Assembly (NCBI GenBank): GCA_047975265.1
Contig: JBKEDE010000011.1
Coordinates: 186,001-250,000, forward strand
Direction: 5' to 3'
Source of the DNA: UJ101 sp047975265
GTDB lineage: Bacteria; Bacteroidota; Bacteroidia; Flavobacteriales; UJ101
Length of the DNA: 64,000 nt
Shown piece by piece: positions 27,726 to 35,277 of the stretch. How positions within the stretch are numbered: the stretch's first letter is position 1; every line of letters starts with the position of its first letter. The position numbers and the translations under genes were made by a program. The notes below the pieces were generated by a model. It saw only the letters and a list, made by a program, of their open reading frames with translations, was not told where the DNA came from and made no database searches.

Positions 27726-27923
27726 TCAATATAGCATAATAATTCTAATCAGAAGGATATCATCCGGTTTATGAAGTTTGTTTATATCGCTTCTGGGGTC
27801 GTCTATTTGGCTGAAAATAGACTCGAATTTACTTGTTGTTTTCAAAATATTTAATGTGTTACTTATCAGTACAATATACGGATAATTTATTTGAAAAACA
27901 ACGGTTATTCCACTAAATATCAA
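27726..27923 (-). pseudogene. ISAs1/H-repeat type transposase N-terminal remnant
   Basis: The minus-strand frame contains FESIFSQIDDPRSDINKLH then KPDDILLIRIIMLY. The pattern (I)F..I.DPR....KLH...DILLI is the N-terminal DDE_Tnp_1-associated segment of ISAs1/H-repeat transposases. The frame stops right after it, so only about 40 conserved residues survive and the catalytic core is gone. Intact IS ends were not seen. Confidence 0.6.
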
Positions 27924-27996
27924 ATAATTGACAACATTTTTTTATCATAGGTGTGGGAAAATGTATGAGTTTGACCTGAAGTAATGCCAACTTAAA

Positions 27997-28027
27997 TTGT
28001 TAATCAAATAAAAAAATACTACCTTTA
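27997..28027 (+). promoter_or_regulatory. Promoter of GIN-domain gene (TTG, 20 bases, TACCTTTA)
   Basis: TTG at 27997-27999 and TACCTTTA at 28020-28027 (one mismatch to TAnnTTTG), with 20-base spacing, end 18 bases before the ATG at 28046. Confidence 0.5.
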
Positions 28028-28045
28028 AGTCCTAAAAAAATTCTT

Positions 28046-28831
28046 ATGAAGAAAATTATTTTTTTCACTGTTATATTCTTGGTAAGTTTTATTACAAAAG
28101 CTCAAGTTTCAGAAGACCGAACCGTAAATCATTTTTCAAAATTAAAAGCATCAACATCAGTAGATGTCTTCTATACCCTATCAGACCAAAAAAGTATAAA
28201 AGTAACTACTGACGATAACGAAAAACTACAACTTATAAAAACAAAAGTTGATGACGGTACCTTAAAAATTTATGTAGATACCGATTCATATAAAAGGAAA
28301 AACAAGAAAAAATCCAATCAGAATATGGTAAACAACGTTTCTTTTAAAGTTCTAAAAGTTGAAATTTCAGGTCCGGCTTTAGAAAGTTTTGAGACTACGT
28401 CTTCAGCTGAAATTAAAATAAACGGAATCAACACAACCCATGATTTAGCGATAAAATGTAGCTCCTCGGGTTCAATATCAGGCAGTTTCAAAAGTAGAAA
28501 TATGATTATCAATACCTCATCCAGTAGTGATTTTATTGCTGATATAAATACTGAAAATGCTACAATTGAGACCAGTTCTTCTTCTGATATAGAACTAAAA
28601 GGCTACGTAAATAATTTGGTTTTGGATTGCAGTAGTTCATCAGATTGTGATTTAAAAGGTTTGAAAGCAAAAAATGCCAAGATAAAAGCAAGTAGCTCAT
28701 CAGATGTAATTATAACTGTAGTAAATGAGTTGGAAGCCCATGCATCATCTAGTGCTGAAATTAATTATTATGGTAATCCAAGCATCGTTAAAGTAAAAGA
28801 ATCGTCATCTGGTAAAGTCACAAATAAGTGA
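28046..28831 (+). CDS. GIN-domain (DUF2807) secreted protein
   Basis: 261 residues: signal peptide MKKIIFFTVIFLVSFITKAQ, then a repetitive right-handed beta-helix-like region with Ser-rich turns (SSSSDFIAD, TSSSSDIELKG, CSSSSDCDLKG, ASSSSDVIIT). This matches the putative auto-transporter adhesin head GIN domain common in Bacteroidota. Export to periplasm or surface is expected; function is not established. It is a single gene with its own promoter, right beside the RHS/IS graveyard. Confidence 0.87.
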   Translation: MKKIIFFTVIFLVSFITKAQVSEDRTVNHFSKLKASTSVDVFYTLSDQKSIKVTTDDNEKLQLIKTKVDDGTLKIYVDTDSYKRKNKKKSNQNMVNNVSFKVLKVEISGPALESFETTSSAEIKINGINTTHDLAIKCSSSGSISGSFKSRNMIINTSSSSDFIADINTENATIETSSSSDIELKGYVNNLVLDCSSSSDCDLKGLKAKNAKIKASSSSDVIITVVNELEAHASSSAEINYYGNPSIVKVKESSSGKVTNK

Positions 28832-29043
28832 TTCATAGCTGTTTTTTTTTGCAACTTAATCATGTGAAGCCCTTCCTGCAACTTTTCTATATTACTAAAT
28901 TCCTTGTTGCAGACCACCTGTGGGAGGTTTTATTACGATAGACGGCTTGATGCATTAGGAATTAGGAAAAATACGTTTTTTTGGAAAATACACATTTGGA
29001 TCATTATTACCAATTTCAAGAGTAAATATTAATAGAAAAAATA

Positions 29044-29200
29044 TATATTTGCACTTATATAGCGTATGCTAATACATATTCTTTAAAATCATATTTCGGA
29101 GTTTATGGGGGCTTTTAAGGTTAATTGCTTTTCTGCCAAAAGGTATTCATTCGTGTTTACTTTTGAAAAGGTAACACTGCCTTATGATAGCCCCTTTTTT
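29044..29200 (+). ncRNA. Candidate structured RNA (three-way junction) with promoter
   Basis: TATATTTG at 29044-29051 is an exact -7 box. Downstream, GGGGCT (29108-29113) pairs with AGCCCC (29189-29194) and TAAGG (29116-29120) with CCTTA (29180-29184). Inside are two hairpins: CTTTT/AAAAG around CTGCC (29128-29142), and GTGTT...AACAC (29153-29177). A six-T run follows at 29195-29200, suggesting termination. The rest of the gap 28832-29214 shows nothing recognisable. No RNA family was assigned; a 6S-type RNA is one untested possibility. Confidence 0.4.
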
Positions 29201-29214
29201 ATTTATTGAAGTTT

Positions 29215-29847
29215 TTATACCTCTTCAACCATATAATTCAAAGGTCTACGTACTTTTTTATACTTTCTATACTTATCATCTTCAGCACTATAACCTATTG
29301 GTAAAACCAAAACAGCTGATAAGTTTTTTTCCTTCAAACCTAATATTTCATCATACATAGCCGGAACAAAACCCTCCATAGGAACGCTATCCACATCTTC
29401 TTCGACACATGCAATCAATAAAGTTCCCAAAGCTAAATAGGCTTGTTTGGTTGTCCATATATTTATTTTTTCGGAAGTATTCTGCTTTTTTAAAAAATTT
29501 TTTGCCATTTTTTTGTATTTATCCAAATCTCCTTTGGGTAAATTTCGTTCGTTTTCTATAAAATCAACATAATTATCCACGTAATCATTATCTATATTTG
29601 TGCGAATAGCAATAACCAATAAATGAGATGCATCCACTACTTGAGTTTGGTCAAAAGAATGTTCCACCAAGGCTTTTCTCTTATTTCTGTCTCTCACCAA
29701 TACAAATTTATACGGTTGAAGTCCCATTGAAGAAGCACTTAAATTAGCTGCTTGTAAAATACGTTGAATTTTATCTTCCAGAACTTTTTTTGAAGAATCA
29801 AATTTTTTAGTTGCGTATCGTTTTTGTAATTTTTCTATTAATGTCAT
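29215..29847 (-). CDS. Nitroreductase family NAD(P)H-dependent oxidoreductase
   Basis: 210 residues, FMN-binding nitroreductase fold: KRYATKKFDSSKKV (phosphate-contacting Arg/Lys), AANLSASSMGLQPYKFV, and CVEEDVDSVPMEGFVPAMYD with VLPIGYSAEDDKYRKYKKVRR. It is similar in size and motifs to NfsB-like enzymes that reduce quinones and nitroaromatics. It follows the P-type ATPase by 33 bases on the same strand and may be its operon partner. The physiological substrate is unknown. Confidence 0.9.
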   Translation of the reverse strand: MTLIEKLQKRYATKKFDSSKKVLEDKIQRILQAANLSASSMGLQPYKFVLVRDRNKRKALVEHSFDQTQVVDASHLLVIAIRTNIDNDYVDNYVDFIENERNLPKGDLDKYKKMAKNFLKKQNTSEKINIWTTKQAYLALGTLLIACVEEDVDSVPMEGFVPAMYDEILGLKEKNLSAVLVLPIGYSAEDDKYRKYKKVRRPLNYMVEEV

Positions 29848-29880
29848 ATCCGATTTTTATATGGTAAAACTAATATAAAA

Positions 29881-31857
29881 CTATTTTTCTTTAAAATTTA
29901 ACAATCGTAACGCATTGATTACCACTAACAACGTTGAACCTTCATGAATAGCTACGGCTACCCCGATATTAGCAATTCCAAACAATGTTGCCGGAATCAA
30001 AAGTGTTACAATACCCATACTGATCCATAAATTTTGCTTGATAATTGATTTGGATTTCCTGCTTAATTCAATTACAAAAGGAAGTTTCTCAATTTTATCT
30101 GACATCAAAGCTACATCAGCTGTTTCCAAAGCCACATCACTTCCGGCTGCTCCCATAGCTATACCCACAGTACTGTTTGCCATTGCAGGAGCGTCGTTTA
30201 CTCCATCTCCAACCATGGCTATTTGTGTTTCTTGCTCTTTTAGTTCCTGAATGACTTTTACTTTATCTTCAGGCAATAAATTTCCTTTGGCTTCAGTTAA
30301 TCCAATTTGTTTTGCAATGGAATCTCCTACGTTTTGATGATCTCCGGTTAGCATGATCATTTTTTCAATTCCTATTTCTTTCAATCGTTTTAAAGTGCTT
30401 TCCGCCTTTGATCTTGGAACATCCATAACACTTAACAAGCCAATTATTTGGTTTTTAAAGGCAACCATCATCACCGTGTGTCCTTCTTTTAAAAGATTTG
30501 TAGCATGCTCTTTTACAGTTTGTTTTATTGGAATATTCTGATCTTCCATTAACTTCATATTTCCTATAAAAACAGGTTCTTTTTTATATAAAGCTGAAAT
30601 TCCTTTTCCTTGAATCGATTTTATTTCAGATGCTTTGTATTCTTCCTTAACACCATATTGTGTTTTTATATCTTTAGAAATTGCTTTTGCCAACGGATGG
30701 TTACTTAAACTTTCTACTTCAAAAACTAATTTTAAAAATTCATTCTCATCAAAATTATTCAAAGCTATACTATTTGTCAACTTGGGTTTTCCTTCAGTAA
30801 GTGTACCGGTTTTATCAAAAGCAATCGTTTTTAAACTTCCCAAGTCTTCTAAGGCTTTTCCTCCTTTTATCAACACACCGCTTCGGGCAGCTCTTGCAAC
30901 ACCACTCAGAACAGCACTGGGCGTGGATATAGCTAAAGCACATGGACTCGATGCTACCAAAACGCTAATTGCACGGTATAAACTTTCATTAAAGGTTTCA
31001 TCAATGATTAAGTAAGCAAAGCAAAGTGCAACAACCAAAATAATAACTGCCGGGACAAACCATTTTTCAAACTTTTTCGTTAATCGTTGGGTAGGCGATT
31101 GTTGTGTTTCTGCTTCATTTACCATTTTTATCAGTCTGGCAATGGTTGAGTCTTGACTTAATTTTAAAACCTGAACTTCAATAATATAATCTCCGTTAAT
31201 TGTTCCGGTATATACTTTATTCTCTTCATTGATTTCTTCAAAGTCAGGAAGATTGGAATTGTTTTTTACAGCTGTTTTGTCTATCGGTATGCTTTCTCCT
31301 GTAATGGAGGCTTGATTAATACTACTGCTTCCTTTTATAATAACACCATCTGCTGCAATTTTTGTATTGGGTTTCACAATAATAACATCGTTGATTTTCA
31401 ATTCTTCAACAGGAATTTCAATATTCTTTCCATCTTTTTTTACCAAAGCAGTTTTAGGCGATAATTCTCCCAAAGATTCAATGGATTTTTTTGCTTTACT
31501 CATAGCATAATTTTCCAAAGCATGCCCCAAACTGAATAAAAAAAGTAAAAGAGCTCCTTCTTCCCAACTATCAATGTATGCAGCACCTAAGGCAGCTATA
31601 ATCATTAAAAAGTCAATCTCAAAACCGCCGTTTCTTATTTTTTCAAATGCTTCTAAAGTAGCATAATACCCTCCAAATAAATAAGCTAATAGGAAACTAA
31701 CCAAAGAAACCCATTCGGGTAAATTTTTTATATAACTTTCAATAATAACTCCTAAAAAGAAAAATACTCCACTTAAAATTGCAAAATAAAGTTCTGTTTT
31801 CTCACCAAAAATTCCTTTATGGTCGTGATGATGATTTTTTTTCTGTTCTTCTACCAT
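29881..31857 (-). CDS. Heavy-metal P1B-type ATPase (P1B-4-like, SPC motif)
   Basis: 658 residues. A short His-rich N terminus (HHHDHKG) replaces a classical metal-binding domain. Then come transmembrane segments, the actuator TGES, the intramembrane SPCALA motif, phosphorylation site DKTGTLTEG, HP motif (SNHPLAKA), GDGVNDAPA and a final helix with HEGSTLLVV. SPC with HEGST is the P1B-4 pattern, whose members export Co(II), Zn(II) or Fe(II). It sits 33 bases upstream of the nitroreductase and 63 downstream of the Smr gene. Metal specificity is inferred from motifs only. Confidence 0.92.
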   Translation of the reverse strand: MVEEQKKNHHHDHKGIFGEKTELYFAILSGVFFFLGVIIESYIKNLPEWVSLVSFLLAYLFGGYYATLEAFEKIRNGGFEIDFLMIIAALGAAYIDSWEEGALLLFLFSLGHALENYAMSKAKKSIESLGELSPKTALVKKDGKNIEIPVEELKINDVIIVKPNTKIAADGVIIKGSSSINQASITGESIPIDKTAVKNNSNLPDFEEINEENKVYTGTINGDYIIEVQVLKLSQDSTIARLIKMVNEAETQQSPTQRLTKKFEKWFVPAVIILVVALCFAYLIIDETFNESLYRAISVLVASSPCALAISTPSAVLSGVARAARSGVLIKGGKALEDLGSLKTIAFDKTGTLTEGKPKLTNSIALNNFDENEFLKLVFEVESLSNHPLAKAISKDIKTQYGVKEEYKASEIKSIQGKGISALYKKEPVFIGNMKLMEDQNIPIKQTVKEHATNLLKEGHTVMMVAFKNQIIGLLSVMDVPRSKAESTLKRLKEIGIEKMIMLTGDHQNVGDSIAKQIGLTEAKGNLLPEDKVKVIQELKEQETQIAMVGDGVNDAPAMANSTVGIAMGAAGSDVALETADVALMSDKIEKLPFVIELSRKSKSIIKQNLWISMGIVTLLIPATLFGIANIGVAVAIHEGSTLLVVINALRLLNFKEK

Positions 31858-31920
31858 TTATCTAATGTGTTTTTGAAAAAATACTGTTTTTTTACAAAAT
31901 TTAAAATTAGTGGTTTTGAT

Positions 31921-32442
31921 TCAAAAAAATTCAACTTCAGTAGCTCCCTGTTTATACCGTTGAAATGAAGCATCGAAGTAATGGCATTGTTTTGCATAAC
32001 GATCGAATAATTTATATAATTCCCGCTTTAAAACACCTTGCCCATGACCATGAATAAAAACAATGCGCTTGGATACATTTTCTTTTATCACTTTCTCTAT
32101 CGTATTTTGGGCTGTATCGAGTTGAATGGTCAGCATTTCAAAATTGGATAATCTTTTAGGATAATCAACCAAATGTCCAATGTGTAAATCTACTTCGATA
32201 AAATCATTTTTTTTAGTGGCTTTCTTTTTGATTATTTTCTTTTTTTGAAAATCAGCTTCTTTTAATTCCAAAGATTCTATCTTTTCCAAAACAGCAGTTA
32301 TTTTGACCAGTTTTGATGCTGAATACGTTTCAGAAAAACCATGAATGTTTTCAAAAGTTACCTGATTTTTCTCTATGGAAATAATTTTTCCTTTTACATC
32401 TTCATCAATAACCGCAACATCATCTCCTATTTTGAACTTCAT
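31921..32442 (-). CDS. Smr domain protein (DUF2027-like)
   Basis: 173 residues. The N-terminal MKFKIGDDVAVIDEDVKG is a small beta-barrel-like domain; a Lys-rich linker (KKKIIKKKATKK) follows; then the C-terminal Smr domain with VDLHIGHL (DxH) and FIHGHGQGVLK (HGxGxG), the nuclease-like motifs of MutS2-associated Smr. It is common in Bacteroidota; the exact nucleic-acid target is unknown. It follows the AhpD-like gene by 4 bases. Confidence 0.9.
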   Translation of the reverse strand: MKFKIGDDVAVIDEDVKGKIISIEKNQVTFENIHGFSETYSASKLVKITAVLEKIESLELKEADFQKKKIIKKKATKKNDFIEVDLHIGHLVDYPKRLSNFEMLTIQLDTAQNTIEKVIKENVSKRIVFIHGHGQGVLKRELYKLFDRYAKQCHYFDASFQRYKQGATEVEFF

Positions 32443-32446
32443 TATT

Positions 32447-32800
32447 CTATGGTTTGTCGTTTTCTAATGCTTCCCAATATTCTACCGCCCGGCGTAAATG
32501 CGGAATAACAATCGTTCCTCCAACCAAAGTCGCTACCGACATGGTTTCCATCATTTCCTCTTTTGTTGTTCCTAAATTATGAGCCACTTCTAAATGATAT
32601 TTAATACAATCATCGCAACGCAAAACAGCTGATGCTACCAAACCCAATAATTCTTTGGTTTTAACATCCAAAGCTCCTTCTTTATAAGTATTTGTATCCA
32701 AATTGAAAATTCGTTTAACAACTTTGTTATCATACTTCATGATACGTTTGTTCATCTCTTCTCTATAATCGTTAAACTCTTTTACCAAATTCTTTTCCAT
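32447..32800 (-). CDS. Carboxymuconolactone decarboxylase / AhpD-like protein
   Basis: 117 residues, all helical. The active-site-like CDDCIKYHLEVAH has the CxxC plus His arrangement of AhpD-like alkylhydroperoxidases; the rest (KTKELLGLVASAVLR, ATLVGGTIVIPHLRRAV) fits the carboxymuconolactone decarboxylase fold. A thiol-dependent redox role is more plausible than decarboxylation because of the CxxC. It sits in the kdsD-tatC run with 4-base gaps on both sides. Confidence 0.88.
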   Translation of the reverse strand: MEKNLVKEFNDYREEMNKRIMKYDNKVVKRIFNLDTNTYKEGALDVKTKELLGLVASAVLRCDDCIKYHLEVAHNLGTTKEEMMETMSVATLVGGTIVIPHLRRAVEYWEALENDKP

Positions 32801-32804
32801 TTAC

Positions 32805-33440
32805 TTATATGTTTATCATTTTATACCAATCTGATTTTTTAATGATGACGGATTGTGTCCACACATTATGAAAAAATCGTTTTTCTTTAAAGAAAAATCC
32901 TAATAAAGGAAAAAGTAGGTATTTTAAAAAATTTCGCTTAAAGCTTTGGTCATATCTTAATCTTTGTCCGTTTTCATTGATTACAATCAAACCTACTATT
33001 CTTTTTCCTAAAGCAACTTGCTTTCCGGAGCTTTCAAAAGAAGTATGAAACAAAGCTATGAATATAATTTGACTTAATGTTATCAATAAACAAAACATAA
33101 AATGGATTTTTGTAAAAAATATAGATCCTAATAGAAAGACCCAACTCCAAGAAATTAAATACATCATATCATCTGTGCTTCCTCTAAAAATTCCTAAAAT
33201 AGTTATCATACTCATTATCAAGCAGAAAATAAATAGGGAAATTGTTCCGAATAATACATCCAATACAGAGGCTACAAAACGTTTAAGAAAATATTTTTCC
33301 GAATTTTCAAACGGCATTTTTTTTAAGTCATCCGTATATTTTTCTTTTTGAATACGGTTTTTGGAATGTTCTTCTATATCATAAATATAAAAATCTTCTT
33401 TTTTTTCAACTTTTTTTCGGAAGCGATTGTTCGGATTCAT
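32805..33440 (-). CDS. RDD family membrane protein
   Basis: 211 residues. A charged N terminus (about 45 residues) precedes the RDD domain: YFLKRFVASVLDVLF (Arg-Asp) and several transmembrane segments, then ALGKRIVGLIVINENGQ, typical of RDD proteins. Function is unknown; some relatives affect ion homeostasis. The ORF overlaps the 3' end of tatC by 35 bases, longer than normal coupling overlaps. Confidence 0.82.
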   Translation of the reverse strand: MNPNNRFRKKVEKKEDFYIYDIEEHSKNRIQKEKYTDDLKKMPFENSEKYFLKRFVASVLDVLFGTISLFIFCLIMSMITILGIFRGSTDDMMYLISWSWVFLLGSIFFTKIHFMFCLLITLSQIIFIALFHTSFESSGKQVALGKRIVGLIVINENGQRLRYDQSFKRNFLKYLLFPLLGFFFKEKRFFHNVWTQSVIIKKSDWYKMINI

Positions 33441-34233
33441 TTTTATTGTAAACTATGGTTGAAACGATAATACTTATTTCGAATAATCCATATAATGGAA
33501 CAGCAGCAACCAACATGCTAAAAATATCTGAAGGCGTTATAAATGCTGATAAAATTAATATGATTATCAAGGCGATTCGTCTGTTTTCTTTTAAAAAAGA
33601 TGGTGTAATCAATCCTATTTTAGTGAAAAAATAAATGAATATCGGAATTAAAAAAACAACTCCCATGCTTAACGTTGAAGTTGTGATGGTTGAAATAACG
33701 TCGCCTAATCGGAATATATTTTCAGTTTTCTCAGAAATTTTAAATGTATAACCAAAATGAATTGCCAAAGGAGAAATGATAAAATACCCAAAAGTAACTC
33801 CTAAAAGAAATAAAAAAGAAGTAATTCCAATAAAAGAGGCTGAATATTTTCGTTCTTTTTCTGTTAATGCAGGGCTGACAAATCTCCATATTTCAACTAC
33901 AATATAAGGAAAGGCAACAATGATTCCTGCTACTAAAGCCACCCATAAAAATGTATTAAACTGCCCGAAAACAGCTAAATTCTGCACATGAAACTGTTCA
34001 GCAGAAAATGAAAACGGTTTTCCCATTCCTAAACTTTCGGTAAAATAATTTAGCCCTCTATACGTAATGAAATTAGGATCGACCATTCCCAACAAAAAAT
34101 CATCGACAATCTTTTCAATAAAAATACCGCAAAATACAGCCCCTATAACAATAGCTATCGCACTTCGTATCAAATGCCAACGTAGTTCTTCTACGTGGTC
34201 TAAAAAAGACATTTCTTTTTTTCGTTCTTTCAT
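33406..34233 (-). CDS. tatC: Sec-independent protein translocase TatC
   Basis: 275 residues with six transmembrane helices. MSFLDHVEELRWHLIRS is the conserved cytosolic N terminus that binds twin-arginine signals; FVSPALTEKERKY is the conserved first cytosolic loop. TatC with TatA exports folded proteins. No tatA is in the window. It lies 5 bases downstream of kdsD and overlaps the RDD gene by 35 bases. Confidence 0.95.
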   Translation of the reverse strand: MKERKKEMSFLDHVEELRWHLIRSAIAIVIGAVFCGIFIEKIVDDFLLGMVDPNFITYRGLNYFTESLGMGKPFSFSAEQFHVQNLAVFGQFNTFLWVALVAGIIVAFPYIVVEIWRFVSPALTEKERKYSASFIGITSFLFLLGVTFGYFIISPLAIHFGYTFKISEKTENIFRLGDVISTITTSTLSMGVVFLIPIFIYFFTKIGLITPSFLKENRRIALIIILILSAFITPSDIFSMLVAAVPLYGLFEISIIVSTIVYNKNESEQSLPKKS

Positions 34234-34238
34234 ATCAA

Positions 34239-35204
34239 TCAGATAATTCCTTCTTTTAATAAATCTTGAAAATCCAATATACCAAAATATTTTTTAGTCG
34301 AATCTACCACTAACAATTGTCCTATCTTATGCAATTCAATCATTTCCAATGCTTGTGTTGCCAATGCTTCTTTTTGAATCGTTTTAGGATTTTTGCTCAT
34401 AATCTCCTTAACCAACGTATCCTTAAAATCAATTTCATTAAACAACATTCTACGCAAATCTCCATCGGTAATAACGCCAACCAACTCTCCTTGATCCTCT
34501 ACTGCTGTAATTCCATTACGACTTTTAGAAATGGCAACAATTGCTTCTCGAATGTTATCATTAACATTGACCAATGGTTTTTGGTCTCGGTCAACCAAAT
34601 CTTCGACTTTCCAATACAAACGTTTTCCCAGCGAACCTCCGGGATGCGATTTTGCAAAATCAGCCTCTGTAAATTTATTTACATGCATTAAAGCAACAGC
34701 CAAAGCATCTCCCATTACCAATTGGGCTGTAGTTGAAGTGGTCGGGGCTAAATTATTAGGTCCTGCTTCTTTTTCTATTGGAACATGCAGAACATAATCG
34801 GCATGCTTAGCCAAATAGGATTCTTTATGCGAAGTTAAACCAACCAGTGTAACAGTATATGATTTTAATAATGTAACCAAATTTTTAATTTCAGGCGTAT
34901 TTCCGCTTTTTGAAAGCACCATAACAATATCTTCTTCCCTAATCAATCCTAAATCTCCATGAATAGCCTCAGCCGCATGTAAAAATTGAGCAAAGACTCC
35001 CGTAGAATTTAATGTTGCTACAATTTTATTAGCAATGTGAGCACTTTTTCCAATTCCGCTTACGATAACTTTTCCTTTCGATTTATTTATTACATGAACT
35101 ACATTTAAAAAATCATCTGATAATTGATTTGCAATGTTTTCTAAAGCCTTAGCTTCATCACAAAAGGTTTCTTTTCCTAAATTTATAATCCGTCTATCAT
35201 CCAA
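34239..35204 (-). CDS. kdsD: Arabinose-5-phosphate isomerase, KpsF/GutQ/KdsD type
   Basis: 321 residues. An N-terminal SIS sugar-isomerase domain (VIVSGIGKSAHIANK, MVLSKSGNTPEI, PTTSTTAQLVMGDALA) is followed by two CBS domains (about 200-320; ISKSRNGITAVEDQGELV and VTDGDLRR). It converts ribulose-5-P to arabinose-5-P, the Kdo precursor for LPS. It is the first gene of the minus-strand tatC run and divergent from recQ. GutQ and KpsF paralogues cannot be distinguished by sequence. Confidence 0.93.
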   Translation of the reverse strand: MDDRRIINLGKETFCDEAKALENIANQLSDDFLNVVHVINKSKGKVIVSGIGKSAHIANKIVATLNSTGVFAQFLHAAEAIHGDLGLIREEDIVMVLSKSGNTPEIKNLVTLLKSYTVTLVGLTSHKESYLAKHADYVLHVPIEKEAGPNNLAPTTSTTAQLVMGDALAVALMHVNKFTEADFAKSHPGGSLGKRLYWKVEDLVDRDQKPLVNVNDNIREAIVAISKSRNGITAVEDQGELVGVITDGDLRRMLFNEIDFKDTLVKEIMSKNPKTIQKEALATQALEMIELHKIGQLLVVDSTKKYFGILDFQDLLKEGII

Positions 35205-35277
35205 TTTTAATTTTTTTTACCAGTTATTAATTTTGATTGTAAATTTATAATAAATAATACAAAACTATATAGTATAA

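Noticed and set aside
27981..27996. 14-base match taatgccaacttaa to the IS5 remnant near 7660 as evidence of a second IS end
   Set aside because: A single short match in A+T-rich DNA; the surrounding translation does not continue the transposase.
30635..31015. 126-codon plus-strand frame inside the metal ATPase gene
   Set aside because: Antisense to the conserved DKTGT region and without recognisable domain content.
34317..34797. Two plus-strand frames inside kdsD
   Set aside because: Both are antisense to CBS/SIS domain codons; no promoter or family support.
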